A stretch of DNA of 57,985 bases from Pseudomonas tremae (GTDB lineage Bacteria > Pseudomonadota > Gammaproteobacteria > Pseudomonadales > Pseudomonadaceae): the NCBI RefSeq assembly GCF_001401155.1, contig NZ_LJRO01000133.1, positions 1 through 57,985 of the forward strand. The letters are read 5' to 3'. Shown here in pieces: positions 1 through 10,053 of this stretch. The notes below the pieces were generated by a model that was not told where the DNA came from, did not search any database, and worked only from the letters and a program-made list of their open reading frames with translations. The translations under genes were made by a program, and so were the position numbers. The stretch's first letter is position 1. Each line of letters starts with the position of its first letter.

Positions 1-291
1 ATTCGGCATATGGTCGGCGGGCATGCCGAGCGCGTCGACGATGAAGTGGTGCTGCGCTTCGAATTCCCGGAACGGCCGGGCGCGCTGTTCAACTTCCTCA
101 ACCGCCTGGGCGGCCGCTGGACCATTTCGATGTTCCACTACCGCAACCACGGCGCGGCAGATGGCCGGGTGGTGGCTGGTTTGGTGGTGCCAGAAGAAGA
201 ACGGCATCTGGTAGGCGCGGCGCTGGACGAGATCGGCTACCCGTACTGGGACGAGAGCGAAAACCCGGCGTATCGGTTGTTTTTGAGCTGA
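1..291 (+). CDS. ilvA: Threonine ammonia-lyase (IlvA), C-terminal end only
   Basis: The reading frame is open from the first base and ends at TGA 289-291, so only about the last 96 residues are present. The fragment reads as the C-terminal ACT-like regulatory domain of biosynthetic threonine deaminase, with FPERPGALFNFL, then FHYRNHGAADGRV, and a typical ending around NPAYRLFL. This domain senses isoleucine and valine; the enzyme makes 2-oxobutanoate from threonine, the first committed step to isoleucine. The PLP-binding catalytic domain lies upstream of the window. Identification is by family resemblance of the tail only, but that tail is distinctive. Confidence 0.88.
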   Translation: MRHMVGGHAERVDDEVVLRFEFPERPGALFNFLNRLGGRWTISMFHYRNHGAADGRVVAGLVVPEEERHLVGAALDEIGYPYWDESENPAYRLFLS

Positions 292-341
292 TGCCGAAAC
301 GCGGAGCGTCCTGAAATGCATGCCGACGCGGAGCATCGGCA
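292..341. repeat. REP-type hairpin pair downstream of ilvA
   Basis: Two GC-rich hairpins start directly after the ilvA stop. The second (321-341 with flank) pairs TGCCGACGC with GCATCGGCA around a GGA loop with one mismatch; the first carries the related core ACGCGGAGCGT. The shared GCGGAGC core and the two-hairpin layout match the intergenic REP family common in P. syringae genomes. It may slow 3' exonucleases on the ilvA mRNA; that role is inference. Confidence 0.6.
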
Positions 342-371
342 CCATGGTTACCTGACGTTCTGAGTCAAACC

Positions 372-1199
372 TTACTGTATAGGGGCGTGCTCAAGCGGCA
401 CAGGGTTAGCTTTTTCTGTCGGCTCGGCGGCTGGCGCCTCGATGGTTTCTGCCTTGAAGGATGCAGGTTCGGCGGGGGCTGGCACAGGCTCGCTTGCCGC
501 AGGCGGCGTGGCAGACTCCACAGCAGGCTCTACTGCCTTGGGTTTCGATTCCCTGGACTCCGGGGCCAGCCTGGACGGCTCCGCTGCCTTGGCCGGTTCA
601 GCGGCGGCAGGTGCCACATCCGGAACGCCCAGGTCCGCCTTCGGCTTTTCTACAATATGCGCGGCCTTTTTCACTTCAGGTGGCAGGAAGTTTTCCACCA
701 GACCGAAAAAGCGTTCATAGAACTTCGCCGACGAAACCGTCTCGCTGGCAACTTTGACCATCGAATCATCGGTAGAACCAATTGGCATCGAGACAGAACC
801 CAATACTCCGACCCCGAGGCTGGCGGAGTTATTGGTCTTCTTCAGGGCATAACGGTCCTGCAACGCATTGGCGAACATGGTGGAGTTGCCATCTTTCATG
901 TCAGCCGCACACACCAGATTGAAGCTGATCTCGATGTGAGTATCACCGGTTTGCTGAAAGCTCTTGCGACCGGCGACCATCTTCGGATCGTTGCTGGTGA
1001 TGATGTAGCCCTGACTCAGCAAGGCACGTCGCCCCGCTTCGCAATATGCCAGGTCGGTCGCAGGATAGCTGCGTGAGAAGGTTCCGGCGTCGTCGAAGTG
1101 CTCGTGATCATAAATCGCCTGTTTGGGCGATGAACAGCCCGCTGCCATCAACAGGACAGAGGCCCACAATGCGGTGCGAAGGTTCAATAGCTTAAACAT
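372..1199 (-). CDS. DUF2242 family lipoprotein
   Basis: This 275-residue protein begins with a lipoprotein signal peptide ending in the lipobox MAAGC (Cys22), so it should be lipidated and membrane-anchored. Residues about 25-190 form a conserved domain that I recognise as DUF2242, including RRALLSQGYIITSNDP and VSMPIGSTDDSMVKVASET. From about residue 195 the sequence becomes a low-complexity Ala/Pro/Glu-rich tail, probably a flexible spacer across the periplasm. Function is unknown. It stands alone, between ilvA (convergent) and the tRNA operon, whose terminator separates it from the tRNAs. Confidence 0.85.
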   Translation of the reverse strand: MFKLLNLRTALWASVLLMAAGCSSPKQAIYDHEHFDDAGTFSRSYPATDLAYCEAGRRALLSQGYIITSNDPKMVAGRKSFQQTGDTHIEISFNLVCAADMKDGNSTMFANALQDRYALKKTNNSASLGVGVLGSVSMPIGSTDDSMVKVASETVSSAKFYERFFGLVENFLPPEVKKAAHIVEKPKADLGVPDVAPAAAEPAKAAEPSRLAPESRESKPKAVEPAVESATPPAASEPVPAPAEPASFKAETIEAPAAEPTEKANPVPLEHAPIQ

Positions 1200-1353
1200 C
1201 GAGAATCCTGAGGAAGGAAGAATCTGCCAGCAAGACTGCGAACTGGGAAATGGCGGTAAGTCTGCAACAAGGGAGACGTTGTATCAACGTACAGTTCAAA
1301 AAGGATCTGAAAGCATTGCCCAGCCTCTATCTGCGCCGCATAAAACGCAGGCA

Positions 1354-1380
1354 ACAAAAAAGCGACCCTTAGGTCGCTTT
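1354..1380 (-). terminator. Rho-independent terminator of the tRNA-Val/Asp/Asp operon
   Basis: A 9-bp stem (AAAGCGACC with GGTCGCTTT, loop CTTA, 1359-1380) is followed on the minus strand by a run of T. It sits about 40 bases beyond the 3' end of the last tRNA-Asp, the expected place for the operon's end. Confidence 0.85.
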
Positions 1381-1421
1381 TCTGTTTGCTTCAAGGAGTT
1401 CAAGGGCCTTGAAGCGGTGTA

Positions 1422-1498
1422 TGGCGCAGCGGACGGGACTCGAACCCGCGACCCCCGGCGTGACAGGCCGGTATTCTAACCGACTGAACTACCGCTGC
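1422..1498 (-). tRNA. tRNA-Asp (GTC), distal copy
   Basis: This 77-nt cloverleaf has acceptor GCAGCGG/CCGCTGC, anticodon loop CTGTCAC with anticodon GTC, T-loop GGTTCGAGTC and an encoded CCA. It is the third tRNA of the minus-strand operon and is identical in sequence to the copy at 1614-1690. Confidence 0.97.
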
Positions 1499-1613
1499 GT
1501 ATCGCTTTGAAACTGTTTGAAACAACCCTTAACAGGCTTGCTTCCTGTACATCTGACTGAAACGCCCTTTGGCTTTTCAATCGCAGACCCGGCGAACCCG
1601 ATCTGTACAAATA

Positions 1614-1690
1614 TGGCGCAGCGGACGGGACTCGAACCCGCGACCCCCGGCGTGACAGGCCGGTATTCTAACCGACTGAACTACCGCTGC
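1614..1690 (-). tRNA. tRNA-Asp (GTC), proximal copy
   Basis: This is a 77-nt tRNA with encoded CCA and anticodon GTC. It has the same sequence as the copy at 1422-1498, with unrelated spacers around both, indicating duplication of the tRNA unit within the operon. Confidence 0.97.
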
Positions 1691-1774
1691 GCATTGTGGA
1701 CTTGCGTCCGTATAACCGTTTTTGAAAGCTCTCGTACTTCAGCCTTCAAACTCAACGATGCGCCAATCTTACGA

Positions 1775-1850
1775 TGGTGGGTGATGACGGGATCGAACCG
1801 CCGACCCGCTGCTTGTAAGGCAGCTGCTCTCCCAGCTGAGCTAATCACCC
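1775..1850 (-). tRNA. tRNA-Val (TAC)
   Basis: This is a 76-nt cloverleaf with acceptor GGGTGAT/ATCACCC, anticodon TAC in the loop CTTACAA, T-loop GGTTCGATCC and an encoded CCA. It is the first tRNA of the operon, about 20 nt downstream of the predicted promoter -10. Confidence 0.97.
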
Positions 1851-1871
1851 TTTGCTTCGTTGAGGCCGCGA

Positions 1872-1900
1872 AATTTACGCACCTAACGAACCTAAGTCAA
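1872..1900 (-). promoter_or_regulatory. Sigma-70 promoter of the tRNA operon
   Basis: On the minus strand, -35 TTGACT (1895-1900) and -10 TAAATT (1872-1877) are separated by exactly 17 bases. The GC-rich sequence CGCGGCC follows the -10, resembling a stringent discriminator as expected for a stable RNA promoter. Confidence 0.75.
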
Positions 1901-1999
1901 TACCCTGATTGAAGTTTTTTGAAAAACCGCTTCAAACGCTGACCCTTTACCACACATCAAAAGAACAGCAAAGCACCAATCCCGCAACGCTGCGCAAAA

Positions 2000-2806
2000 C
2001 TATTCAGCGTAGACCATTTTCCGGGTCATGCCGCCGTCTACGACAAACTCCTGACCGGTCACAAACCCGGCGTTTCGCGACAACAACCAGGCAACCATCG
2101 CCGCCACATCCTCGACTGTCCCTACCCTGCCCGCCGGATGCTGGGCATGATCGGTCTCGGACAAGGGTTCGGCGCGGCGCAACGACGGATCGCGCGCGTC
2201 AATCCAGCCAGGGCTGACCGCATTGACCCTGATTTCAGGCCCCAGACTGATTGCCAGCGCATGCGTCAACGCCGTCAGACCGCCCTTGCTGGCCGCATAA
2301 GCCTCAGTGTCGGGTTCCGACTGCCTGGCGCGCGTTGAAGTCAGATTGACGATACTGCCGCAGTGCGCACGCAAATAAGGCGCGCAGTGCTTGGCCAATA
2401 ACATCGGCCCACCGAGATTGACCGCCAGTACCCGGTTCCAGTGAGACAGATCCAGGCTTTCGAGAGTGGTGTTATGCGGATCAGCGACCGCTGCGTTGCA
2501 TACCAGTGCGTCCAGACGGCCGAACTTCCTGAGCACTTCAGCCACACCCTGGGCGACCTGCTCTTCACTCGCGACGTCCATGGCTATGAACAAAGCGTTG
2601 TCACCCAGCACGCGGGTTACTTTCGCACCGCGTGCACGGTCCAGATCGGTCAACACCACCTGCCAGCCTTCGGCAATCAGCCACGCCGCAATGCCCAGCC
2701 CGATGCCGCGCGCAGCCCCGGTCACCAGCGCGACGCGACCGTTGTGGGTACCTGCAAACTTCAGCGCCCACTCCTGACCTGTCTCAGCGCTCACCGTATC
2801 ACTCAC
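2000..2806 (-). CDS. SDR family oxidoreductase
   Basis: This 268-residue classical short-chain dehydrogenase starts at GTG 2806, overlapping the metZ stop by four bases (GTGA), so it is translationally coupled to metZ. The Rossmann motif TGAARGIG lies at residues 29-36, CNAAV near 108, and the active-site Tyr and Lys in AYAASK near 170, followed by [10 protein letters not shown]. The C-terminal [10 protein letters not shown] is typical of the family. The substrate cannot be read from the sequence. The same gene follows metZ in other pseudomonads, as I recall, but nothing shows that it acts in methionine synthesis. Confidence 0.88.
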   Translation of the reverse strand: MSDTVSAETGQEWALKFAGTHNGRVALVTGAARGIGLGIAAWLIAEGWQVVLTDLDRARGAKVTRVLGDNALFIAMDVASEEQVAQGVAEVLRKFGRLDALVCNAAVADPHNTTLESLDLSHWNRVLAVNLGGPMLLAKHCAPYLRAHCGSIVNLTSTRARQSEPDTEAYAASKGGLTALTHALAISLGPEIRVNAVSPGWIDARDPSLRRAEPLSETDHAQHPAGRVGTVEDVAAMVAWLLSRNAGFVTGQEFVVDGGMTRKMVYAE

Positions 2807-4014
2807 AACGCCGCCAGACCGCGTGCCAGGTCGGCCTGGAGGTCAGCAACGTCCTCAAGACCTACCGCCACCCGGATAAGACTGTCGCGAATGCCAGCCG
2901 CTTCACGCTCCTGCGGGGCCAGACGGCCATGCGAGGTTGTGCTCGGGTGGGTAATCGTGGTTTTGCTGTCGCCCAGGTTCGCGGTGATCGAGATCAGACG
3001 CGTGGCGTCGATAAAGCGCCATGCGCCATCCTTGCCACCTTTGACCTCGAAGCTCACGACCGCACCGAAGCCCTTTTGCTGACGCTGGGCCAGCTCATGC
3101 TGCGGATGGCTCTTGAGCCCGGCGTAGTGGACCTTCTCGATACCGTCCTGCTGCTCGAGCCATTCGGCCAGCGCCTGAGCGTTGGCACAATGAACACGCA
3201 TCCGCAGGTTGAGGGTTTCGAGGCCCTTGAGGAAGATCCATGCGTTGAACGGGCTGAGTGTCGGCCCGGCCGTACGCAGAAAACCGACCACTTCCTTCAT
3301 CTGCTCGCTGCGACCTGCAACCACACCGCCCATGCAACGGCCCTGGCCATCGATGAACTTGGTGGCCGAATGCACAACGATGTCGGCCCCCAGCAGCAAC
3401 GGCTGTTGCAAGGCTGGCGTACAGAAGCAATTGTCGACGATCAGCATCGTGCCTTTGGCATGAGCGATCTCGGCCAGACCGGCGATGTCGACCAGCTCGG
3501 CCAATGGATTGGAGGGCGACTCGACGAACAGCATTTTGGTGTTGGTCTTGATTGCCGCTTCCCAACCACTCAGATCAGCCAGCGGAACGTAATCCACCTC
3601 GATACCGAAGCGCTTGAAATACTTGTCGAACAGGCTGATCGTGGAGCCAAAAACGCTGCGCGACACCAGAACATGGTCACCGGCACTGCACAGGCTCATC
3701 ACCACCGCGAGGGTTGCGGCCATGCCGGTGGCCGTGGCGACGGCCTGCTCGGCGCCCTCAAGCGCGGCAATGCGCTCTTCGAAAGAGCGCACGGTCGGGT
3801 TGGTGTAACGCGAGTAGACGTTGCCAGGCACCTCGCCGGCAAAACGCGCAGCCGCATCGGCGGCCGTGCGAAATACGTAGCTGGAAGTAAAGAACATGGG
3901 GTCGCCATGTTCGCCTTCCGGTGTGCGGTGTTGCCCGGCACGTACGGCGAGGGTATCGAAACCCACGCCTTCAAGGTCGCTGTCCAGCCGCCCTGCATCC
4001 CATTCCTGAGTCAT
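2803..4014 (-). CDS. metZ: O-succinylhomoserine sulfhydrylase
   Basis: This 403-residue PLP enzyme of the Cys/Met metabolism family should make homocysteine directly from O-succinylhomoserine and sulfide. PLP-fold motifs are visible: YSRYTNPTV near 70, ATGMAA, the Lys-bearing [12 protein letters not shown] near 205, and the C-terminal [16 protein letters not shown]. The start at ATG 4014 (MTQEWDAGR) is chosen because an AAGGAG ribosome site precedes it at suitable spacing and it lies 20 bases after the purF stop. It is cotranscribed with purF and cvpA upstream. A MetB function is possible in principle, but the purF-metZ neighbourhood favours MetZ. Confidence 0.93.
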   Translation of the reverse strand: MTQEWDAGRLDSDLEGVGFDTLAVRAGQHRTPEGEHGDPMFFTSSYVFRTAADAAARFAGEVPGNVYSRYTNPTVRSFEERIAALEGAEQAVATATGMAATLAVVMSLCSAGDHVLVSRSVFGSTISLFDKYFKRFGIEVDYVPLADLSGWEAAIKTNTKMLFVESPSNPLAELVDIAGLAEIAHAKGTMLIVDNCFCTPALQQPLLLGADIVVHSATKFIDGQGRCMGGVVAGRSEQMKEVVGFLRTAGPTLSPFNAWIFLKGLETLNLRMRVHCANAQALAEWLEQQDGIEKVHYAGLKSHPQHELAQRQQKGFGAVVSFEVKGGKDGAWRFIDATRLISITANLGDSKTTITHPSTTSHGRLAPQEREAAGIRDSLIRVAVGLEDVADLQADLARGLAAL

Positions 4015-4034
4015 GCCGCCCACTCCTTGTCCGA

Positions 4035-5543
4035 TTAGTTGTTGTACAGATCGATGATCGCACTCACGGCCTGAGTCTTGATCTTGGAAGCGTCGTTGCG
4101 CGCGCTCTCGATCCTGTTCAGATAATGTTCGTCGATGTCGCCGGTCACGTACTTGCCATCGAATACCGAGCAATCGAAGTTATCGATCTTGATCTTCTTG
4201 CTGCCGCTGACCGCTTCGATCAGGTCGTTCAGATCCTGATAGACCAGCCAGTCGGCACCGATGAGGTCGGCCACGTCCTGAGTCGTACGGTTGTGGGCAA
4301 TCAGCTCGTGAGCACTCGGCATGTCGATGCCGTAGACGTTGGGGTAACGCACAGCCGGGGCCGCCGAGCAGAAGTAGACATTCTTGGCACCAGCTTCACG
4401 GGCCATTTGAATGATCTGCTTGCAGGTGGTGCCACGCACGATGGAATCATCCACCAGCATCACGTTCTTGCCGCGAAACTCCAGTTCGATCGCGTTGAGC
4501 TTCTGGCGCACGGATTTCTTGCGTGCGGCCTGACCCGGCATGATGAAGGTCCGACCGATGTAGCGGTTCTTGACGAAGCCTTCGCGAAACTTGACGCCCA
4601 GGTGGTTGGCCAGCTCCAGTGCCGCCGTACGGCTGGTGTCCGGAATCGGAATGACCACGTCGATGTCGTGATCCGGACGCTCGCGCAGGATCTTGTCGGC
4701 CAGCTTCTCGCCCATGCGCAGACGCGCCTTGTAGACCGAGATACCGTCGATGATCGAATCCGGGCGCGCCAGATAGACGTGTTCGAAAATGCACGGCGCG
4801 TACTTTGGGTTGGCGGCGCACTGACGGGTATGCAGCTTGCCGTCTTCGGTGATGTAGACCGCTTCGCCCGGTGCCAGATCACGAATCAGAGTAAAGCCCA
4901 GCACGTCCAGCGATACGCTTTCAGACGCGATCATGTACTCGACGCCTTCATCGGTGTGACGCTGACCGAACACGATAGGACGAATGGCATCCGGGTCACG
5001 GAAACCGACGATGCCGTAACCGGTGATCATCGCCACGACCGCGTAGCCCCCACGGCAGCGATGATGCACGTCAGTAACTGCGGCAAAGATGTCCTCTTCA
5101 GTGGGCTGCAACTTGCCACGCACGGCCAGCTCATGGGCGAATACGTTAAGCAGCACTTCCGAATCGGAGTTGGTGTTCACATGGCGCAGGTCGGATTCGT
5201 AAATCTCCTTGGCCAGTTGCTCGACGTTGGTGAGATTGCCGTTGTGCGCCAACGTGATGCCATAAGGCGAGTTGACGTAGAACGGCTGGGCTTCGGCCGA
5301 AGTCGAGCTGCCCGCCGTTGGATAACGCACATGACCGATGCCCATATGCCCGACCAGACGCTGCATATGTCGCTGATGGAACACATCACGCACCAATCCA
5401 TTGTCCTTGCGCAGGAATAACCGGCCATCGTGGCTGGTTACGATACCGGCAGCGTCCTGGCCGCGGTGCTGGAGGACGGTAAGCGCGTCATACAGCGCCT
5501 GATTGACGTTCGACTTGCCGACGATACCGACGATGCCACACAT
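4035..5543 (-). CDS. purF: Amidophosphoribosyltransferase
   Basis: This 502-residue enzyme catalyses the first committed step of purine synthesis, making phosphoribosylamine from PRPP and glutamine. The start at ATG 5543 puts Cys at position 2, the N-terminal nucleophile of the class II glutaminase after Met removal; an upstream in-frame TTG would bury it. N-terminal motifs include [19 protein letters not shown] and LAHNGNLTN. The phosphoribosyltransferase loop [13 protein letters not shown] lies near residue 365. It lies 12 bases downstream of cvpA. Confidence 0.97.
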   Translation of the reverse strand: MCGIVGIVGKSNVNQALYDALTVLQHRGQDAAGIVTSHDGRLFLRKDNGLVRDVFHQRHMQRLVGHMGIGHVRYPTAGSSTSAEAQPFYVNSPYGITLAHNGNLTNVEQLAKEIYESDLRHVNTNSDSEVLLNVFAHELAVRGKLQPTEEDIFAAVTDVHHRCRGGYAVVAMITGYGIVGFRDPDAIRPIVFGQRHTDEGVEYMIASESVSLDVLGFTLIRDLAPGEAVYITEDGKLHTRQCAANPKYAPCIFEHVYLARPDSIIDGISVYKARLRMGEKLADKILRERPDHDIDVVIPIPDTSRTAALELANHLGVKFREGFVKNRYIGRTFIMPGQAARKKSVRQKLNAIELEFRGKNVMLVDDSIVRGTTCKQIIQMAREAGAKNVYFCSAAPAVRYPNVYGIDMPSAHELIAHNRTTQDVADLIGADWLVYQDLNDLIEAVSGSKKIKIDNFDCSVFDGKYVTGDIDEHYLNRIESARNDASKIKTQAVSAIIDLYNN

Positions 5544-5555
5544 GCGACACAACCC

Positions 5556-6143
5556 CTACTTAGTGGAACTGGATTTACCGAGCACATCCTGCTGTGGTGT
5601 AGACGGCAGGATCTGTTCCTTGAACGGCAGATCAGCGGGTATGCTGATGCCGCTTGCAAGCCACTTGCTGGACATCCCGAGAATCAGGTTTTTCGACCAG
5701 TCAGCAACCATGAGAAATTGCGGCACCAGCCTGGACTGCTGCCACCATTGATCCTGTTGTACCGGCCCCAGGCTCAACAGCCCCACCGCCACAACGACAA
5801 GCAGGCCTCCGCGCGCTGCGCCGAAGACCATACCAAGAAAACGATCGGTCCCGGAGAGCCCGGTGACGCGAATCAGTTCGCCTATCAGAAAGTTGACCAT
5901 GGCGCCTACCAGCAGGGTGGCGACGAAGAGGATGGTACAGCTCGCAATGACGCGGGCCGAAGGTGTTTCTATGTAATTGACCAAGTACTGCGACAGCCCT
6001 GCGCCAAACATCCAGGCCACTACACCTGCAATGATCCACGTCGTCAACGACAGTGCTTCTTTTACGAAGCCGCGTTTCAGACTGATCAGGGCGGAGATGG
6101 CGACAATTCCCAGAATTGCCCAGTCAACCGGAGTAAATGGCAC
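5556..6143 (-). CDS. cvpA: CvpA family inner-membrane protein
   Basis: This 195-residue protein has four hydrophobic segments in roughly its first 130 residues (for example DWAILGIVAISALISL and ILFVATLLVGAMVNFLI) and the family signature GTDRFLGMVFGAARG. The C-terminal 65 residues are polar. CvpA was first linked to colicin V production and is usually found before purF, as here; its biochemical role is not established. The gene probably starts the cvpA-purF-metZ-SDR transcript or is read through from the SPOR gene. Confidence 0.93.
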   Translation of the reverse strand: MPFTPVDWAILGIVAISALISLKRGFVKEALSLTTWIIAGVVAWMFGAGLSQYLVNYIETPSARVIASCTILFVATLLVGAMVNFLIGELIRVTGLSGTDRFLGMVFGAARGGLLVVVAVGLLSLGPVQQDQWWQQSRLVPQFLMVADWSKNLILGMSSKWLASGISIPADLPFKEQILPSTPQQDVLGKSSSTK

Positions 6144-6193
6144 GTTGCAGCCTGCAGACAGATAAGGCGGCGCATTTTAGCAGAGCGCCTGCC

Positions 6194-6218
6194 TGCCGGT
6201 AAGCAGCGATTACCGGCA
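6194..6218. repeat. Perfect hairpin between the SPOR gene and cvpA
   Basis: A 9-bp perfect inverted repeat (TGCCGGTAA with TTACCGGCA, 7-nt loop) lies in the 118-bp gap after the SPOR gene stop. There is no T-run, so it is not a classic terminator. It could be a partial attenuator or an RNA stability element. Confidence 0.5.
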
Positions 6219-6261
6219 AGAGGCATTTTCCTGTACGGCGACGCCATCAGGCGCCGGACGG

Positions 6262-6921
6262 TCAGCCCCGCTCAGGCTGAAAGCGCACCACGATACCTTT
6301 GAGTTTTTGCTGCTTGTCGAGCTGATCGCGCAGACGATCGGCCTCTGCGCGCTCTATCAGCGGGCCGACAAACACCCGATTAACGCCATCGGACGTGCGA
6401 ATGTAAGCGTTATACCCTTGGGTACGCAGGGTCTTTTGCAGGTTATCGGCATTGGCACGGTTGGACATGCTCGCCAACTGCACGGACCAGCTGACTGACA
6501 AACCATTGGCATCGACCCCAGCCGGTGCTGCAGGCTTGGCGGGAGCCGCTGGCGCGGGTGCGGGCGCAGTCACGGGTGCAGGTTTGCTGGCTGGCTTTGG
6601 CGCCGGCGCCTGTGCCGCAGGCGGTGCGCTCTGGGTGGCAGGAGCTGGTGCAATAGGCATCGACGGCGGCTGATTGCTGCTGCCGCTGTCATCCTCGCCC
6701 GGCACAGGCTCCTGAGGCAGGGCTTGAGGTTCCGGAACAGGTACTGGATCGACCTTTACTTGCGAGACTGCAGGGGCCTGAGGCGCAGAAGGCGCCTCAA
6801 CCTGTACCTGACGTGTCTCATCTTCACGTGTGAAGAGCATGGGCAGAAAAATGACCGCTACAGCGATCAGCACCAGTGCTCCAACCATTCGCTGCTTGAA
6901 TACGTTATCCAGCAAAGCCAT
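6262..6921 (-). CDS. SPOR domain-containing membrane protein (DedD-like)
   Basis: This 219-residue protein starts at ATG 6921 ([11 protein letters not shown]), overlapping folC by 17 bases. It has one transmembrane segment at about residues 12-30 (GALVLIAVAVIFLPMLF), a long Pro/Ala-rich linker, and a C-terminal SPOR domain (about 140-215: SWSVQLASMSNRANADNLQ through RVFVGPL). SPOR domains bind denuded glycan at the septum, so a role in cell division similar to E. coli DedD is likely. The gene order folC-SPOR-cvpA-purF is the same as for dedD in E. coli. Confidence 0.9.
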   Translation of the reverse strand: MALLDNVFKQRMVGALVLIAVAVIFLPMLFTREDETRQVQVEAPSAPQAPAVSQVKVDPVPVPEPQALPQEPVPGEDDSGSSNQPPSMPIAPAPATQSAPPAAQAPAPKPASKPAPVTAPAPAPAAPAKPAAPAGVDANGLSVSWSVQLASMSNRANADNLQKTLRTQGYNAYIRTSDGVNRVFVGPLIERAEADRLRDQLDKQQKLKGIVVRFQPERG

Positions 6922-8209
6922 TTGCAGCGTCCTCATCGGTATGCCGGGCCAGCCATTCCAGAGCCTCGGCAACACAGTAAAATGAACCGAACAGCAGAAT
7001 CTCGTCATCGGTCGTGGCGTGCGCGCACTGAGCCTCGAGTGCCAGCGCAACACTCTGATAGGACGTCACGCGAGCACCAAGGTTCTCCAGTGCCGAATGT
7101 AACTCTTCTGCGCTGCGGCTGCGCGACGTGGGAAGAGGCGCAACCGCCCACTCATCGATCACCGCCGCCAGGGGCGTAATAACGCCGTCGAGGTCTTTAT
7201 CACTCAAAAGCCCGAACACAGCTAGACGCCTGCCGGAAACCGGACGACGGGCCATACGCTGCGCCAGAAAATGCGCGGCATGGGGGTTGTGGCCCACATC
7301 CAGAAGCAGATTGAGCCGCCTGCCTTGCCAGCGGACTGTCCGGCGGTCGAGACGACCGGCCAGCCGGGTTTCGGCAAGCACCCGCCCTACTGCTTCCGGT
7401 TGCAGCGGATAACCCAGCAATGCAAACGCCTGAAGCGCCAGCGCGGCGTTCTGCATAGGCAGGTCGAGCAGCGGGAGATTATGCAGTTCGACCTGCTCAC
7501 CAGCTGCCAGACCACGCCAGTTCCAGCTGTCATGCCCTGTCGACAGGTCGAAGTCCCGCCCTCGTAACAACAACGGGCAACCAAGCTCGCGAGCCTTGGC
7601 CAACAGGGGCTCCGGTGGCGCAGGATCACCACACAGGGCAGGACGGCCGGAACGGAAGATACCGGCCTTCTCGAACGCGACTGACTCGCGGGTATTGCCC
7701 AGGTACTCGGCATGATCAACACCGATGCTGGTAACCAGCGCGATATCCGGATCAACCAGATTTACCGCATCCAGACGTCCGCCCAGACCGACTTCCAGAA
7801 CAGCCACATCGAGCTGTGCCTGTTCGAATAGCCAGAACGCCGCCAGCGTGCCCATTTCAAAGTAAGTCAGGGTGACATCGCCCCGCGCTGCTTCAACCGC
7901 GGCGAAGGCATTGCATAATTCAAGATCGGTGGCTTCGACGCCCTGCACCTTGACTCGCTCGTTGTAGCGAATCAGATGCGGCGAGCTGTAGATACCGACT
8001 TTAAGGCCCTGGGACTGCAACAGGGCGGCCACAAACGCACAGGTCGAGCCTTTGCCATTGGTGCCCGTCACAGTGATCACCCGGCGCGCCGGACGCAGCA
8101 GGCCCAACTGCTGCGCCACCTGTCGGGAGCGTTCCAGCCCCATATCGATGGCGCTGGGGTGCAGTTGCTCCAGATAAGCGAGCCAATCGCCCAGTGACCC
8201 TGGGGTCAT
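6905..8209 (-). CDS. folC: Bifunctional folylpolyglutamate/dihydrofolate synthase
   Basis: This 434-residue Mur-ligase-fold enzyme adds glutamate to dihydropteroate and tetrahydrofolates. The ATP-binding loop [10 protein letters not shown] lies near residue 48, the family signature [12 protein letters not shown] near 140, and the C-terminal domain has DVGHNPHA. The start overlaps the accD stop by four bases (ATGA), so it is coupled to accD, and its end overlaps the SPOR gene. Confidence 0.96.
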   Translation of the reverse strand: MTPGSLGDWLAYLEQLHPSAIDMGLERSRQVAQQLGLLRPARRVITVTGTNGKGSTCAFVAALLQSQGLKVGIYSSPHLIRYNERVKVQGVEATDLELCNAFAAVEAARGDVTLTYFEMGTLAAFWLFEQAQLDVAVLEVGLGGRLDAVNLVDPDIALVTSIGVDHAEYLGNTRESVAFEKAGIFRSGRPALCGDPAPPEPLLAKARELGCPLLLRGRDFDLSTGHDSWNWRGLAAGEQVELHNLPLLDLPMQNAALALQAFALLGYPLQPEAVGRVLAETRLAGRLDRRTVRWQGRRLNLLLDVGHNPHAAHFLAQRMARRPVSGRRLAVFGLLSDKDLDGVITPLAAVIDEWAVAPLPTSRSRSAEELHSALENLGARVTSYQSVALALEAQCAHATTDDEILLFGSFYCVAEALEWLARHTDEDAANGFAG

Positions 8210-9126
8210 ATCGAGGCAGGTGCCGGCGGAACGACGATAGGCTCGATGACCGGCGCGACGAAACGTGGCGTCGGCAGATTCATCATTTGCGCCAGCAGAT
8301 TACCCAGGCGCGGACGAAGCTCGCTACGCGCGATGATCATGTCGATCGCGCCGTGATCCAGCAGGAACTCGCTGCGCTGGAAACCTTCCGGCAGCTTTTC
8401 GCGAACGGTCTGTTCGATAACGCGAGGACCGGCGAAACCGATCAGCGCCTTTGGCTCTGCGACAATGACATCGCCCAGCATGGCCAGGCTCGCCGAAACA
8501 CCGCCGTAGACAGGGTCGGTCAACACCGAGATGAATGGCAGCCCCTCTTCGCGAAGGCGCGCCAGAACAGCAGAGGTCTTGGCCATTTGCATGAGAGAGA
8601 TCAGTGCTTCCTGCATGCGCGCACCGCCGGAAGCGGCGAAGCAGATCATCGGGCAACGATTTTCGAGGGCGTAGTTGGCAGCGCGAACAAAGCGCTCGCC
8701 GACGATGGCACCCATCGAACCGCCCATGAAGGAAAATTCGAATGCCGACGCAACCACGGGCATGCCCAACAGGGTGCCGCTCATGGAAATCAGCGCATCT
8801 TTTTCGCCGGTCTGCTTCTGGGCAGCCGTCAGGCGGTCCTTGTACTTCTTGCCGTCACGAAACTTCAGACGGTCGACCGGTTCCAGATCAACGCCCAGCT
8901 CTTCGCGACCCTCGGCATCCAGAAAAATGTCCAGGCGCGCGCGCGCACCGATACGCATGTGGTGATTGCACTTGGGGCAGACGTCCAGGGTCTTTTCCAG
9001 CTCCGGGCGATAGAGCACCGCCTCACAGGAAGGACACTTGTGCCAGAGGCCCTCGGGAACCGAGCTCTTCTTGACCTCGGAACGCATGATCGATGGGATC
9101 AGTTTGTCTACCAACCAGTTGCTCAT
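8206..9126 (-). CDS. accD: Acetyl-CoA carboxylase carboxyltransferase subunit beta
   Basis: This 306-residue subunit carries the four-Cys zinc ribbon (C31, C34, C50, C53: CPSC...CPKC) and the crotonase-fold carboxyltransferase core with [23 protein letters not shown] and [11 protein letters not shown]. With AccA it transfers the carboxyl group from biotin to acetyl-CoA, giving malonyl-CoA. It is followed directly by folC. The 246-bp gap upstream (9127-9372) separates it from trpF; I see no clear promoter or gene there. Confidence 0.97.
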   Translation of the reverse strand: MSNWLVDKLIPSIMRSEVKKSSVPEGLWHKCPSCEAVLYRPELEKTLDVCPKCNHHMRIGARARLDIFLDAEGREELGVDLEPVDRLKFRDGKKYKDRLTAAQKQTGEKDALISMSGTLLGMPVVASAFEFSFMGGSMGAIVGERFVRAANYALENRCPMICFAASGGARMQEALISLMQMAKTSAVLARLREEGLPFISVLTDPVYGGVSASLAMLGDVIVAEPKALIGFAGPRVIEQTVREKLPEGFQRSEFLLDHGAIDMIIARSELRPRLGNLLAQMMNLPTPRFVAPVIEPIVVPPAPASI

Positions 9127-9372
9127 GCTTTATATCTCCAGTACCGATGTGGCTTGAACGGCTAGCCATGACACGCCAGCCGCACGCCCTCAGCTAAATT
9201 CGTATGGACGATGGTGACGGAACGGCGATCGACCCCTGGCCAGACCTGCACACCCCCTCACTCCGCTTCTTCACAACGACGACGGCGCACACAGGCACCC
9301 TCGCTTACTTGATTCGACCCGCATCTCTGGCGGAACAGGCTTATGGACGGCGGCCGAAGCGCAACCGTCACA

Positions 9373-9993
9373 TCAGGAGCCCTGGACCGCACTCATGAAC
9401 GCAAGGATCTTTTCGCGATCCTTGATGCCTTTGCTCTTTTCGACGCCGCCACTGACATCCACTGCATAAGGCCTGACCTGAGCGATGGCCTGCGCCACAT
9501 TGGCCGAGGTCAGGCCGCCTGCGAGAATGACCGGTTTGTCGAGATCATCCGGAATCAGTGCCCAGTCGAAGGTTTCGCCAGTGCCGCCCGGCACACCTTC
9601 TACGTACGTGTCGAGCAGCACGCCACGGGCATTACGATAGGCACGACAGGCACTGGCGATGTCATCACCCGCCTTGACCCGAAGCGCCTTGATGTAGGGG
9701 CGATGATAGCCGTCACACTCTTCCGGCGTTTCATCGCCGTGAAACTGCAGCATGTCCAGCGCAACCGCATCCAGCGTCTCGTTGAGCTCACAGCGACTGG
9801 CATTGACGAACAGCCCCACCGTGGTCACGAAAGGCGGCAACGCGGCGATGATCGCGCGGGCCTGAAGCACGGTCACAGCCCGCGGGCTTTTTGGGTAAAA
9901 CACCAGACCAATGGCATCCGTCCCAGCCTCGACAGCGGCCAATGCATCCTCTATGCGGGTAATCCCGCAGATCTTGCTGCGAACGGCTGACAT
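9373..9993 (-). CDS. trpF: Phosphoribosylanthranilate isomerase
   Basis: This 206-residue TIM-barrel enzyme of tryptophan synthesis catalyses the Amadori rearrangement of phosphoribosylanthranilate. The catalytic Cys lies in KICGIT near the N-terminus, and the general acid Asp and phosphate-binding loop are in AVDVSGGVE near 185. It stands alone between truA and accD, away from other trp genes, as is normal in pseudomonads. Confidence 0.96.
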   Translation of the reverse strand: MSAVRSKICGITRIEDALAAVEAGTDAIGLVFYPKSPRAVTVLQARAIIAALPPFVTTVGLFVNASRCELNETLDAVALDMLQFHGDETPEECDGYHRPYIKALRVKAGDDIASACRAYRNARGVLLDTYVEGVPGGTGETFDWALIPDDLDKPVILAGGLTSANVAQAIAQVRPYAVDVSGGVEKSKGIKDREKILAFMSAVQGS

Positions 9994-10053
9994 ATGTTGA
10001 AAACCTCAGACCTTTCGGAAAGTCCCGGATGTTAACAAATGCTTTCCGGATCG

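Noticed and set aside
3921..5420. 499-codon plus-strand ORF opposite purF
   Set aside because: It is antisense to purF with no recognisable domain; the purF reading is certain.
9127..9372. Small ORF or regulatory gene in the trpF-accD gap
   Set aside because: No ribosome site, no family match and no clear hairpin; probably just leader and spacer for accD.
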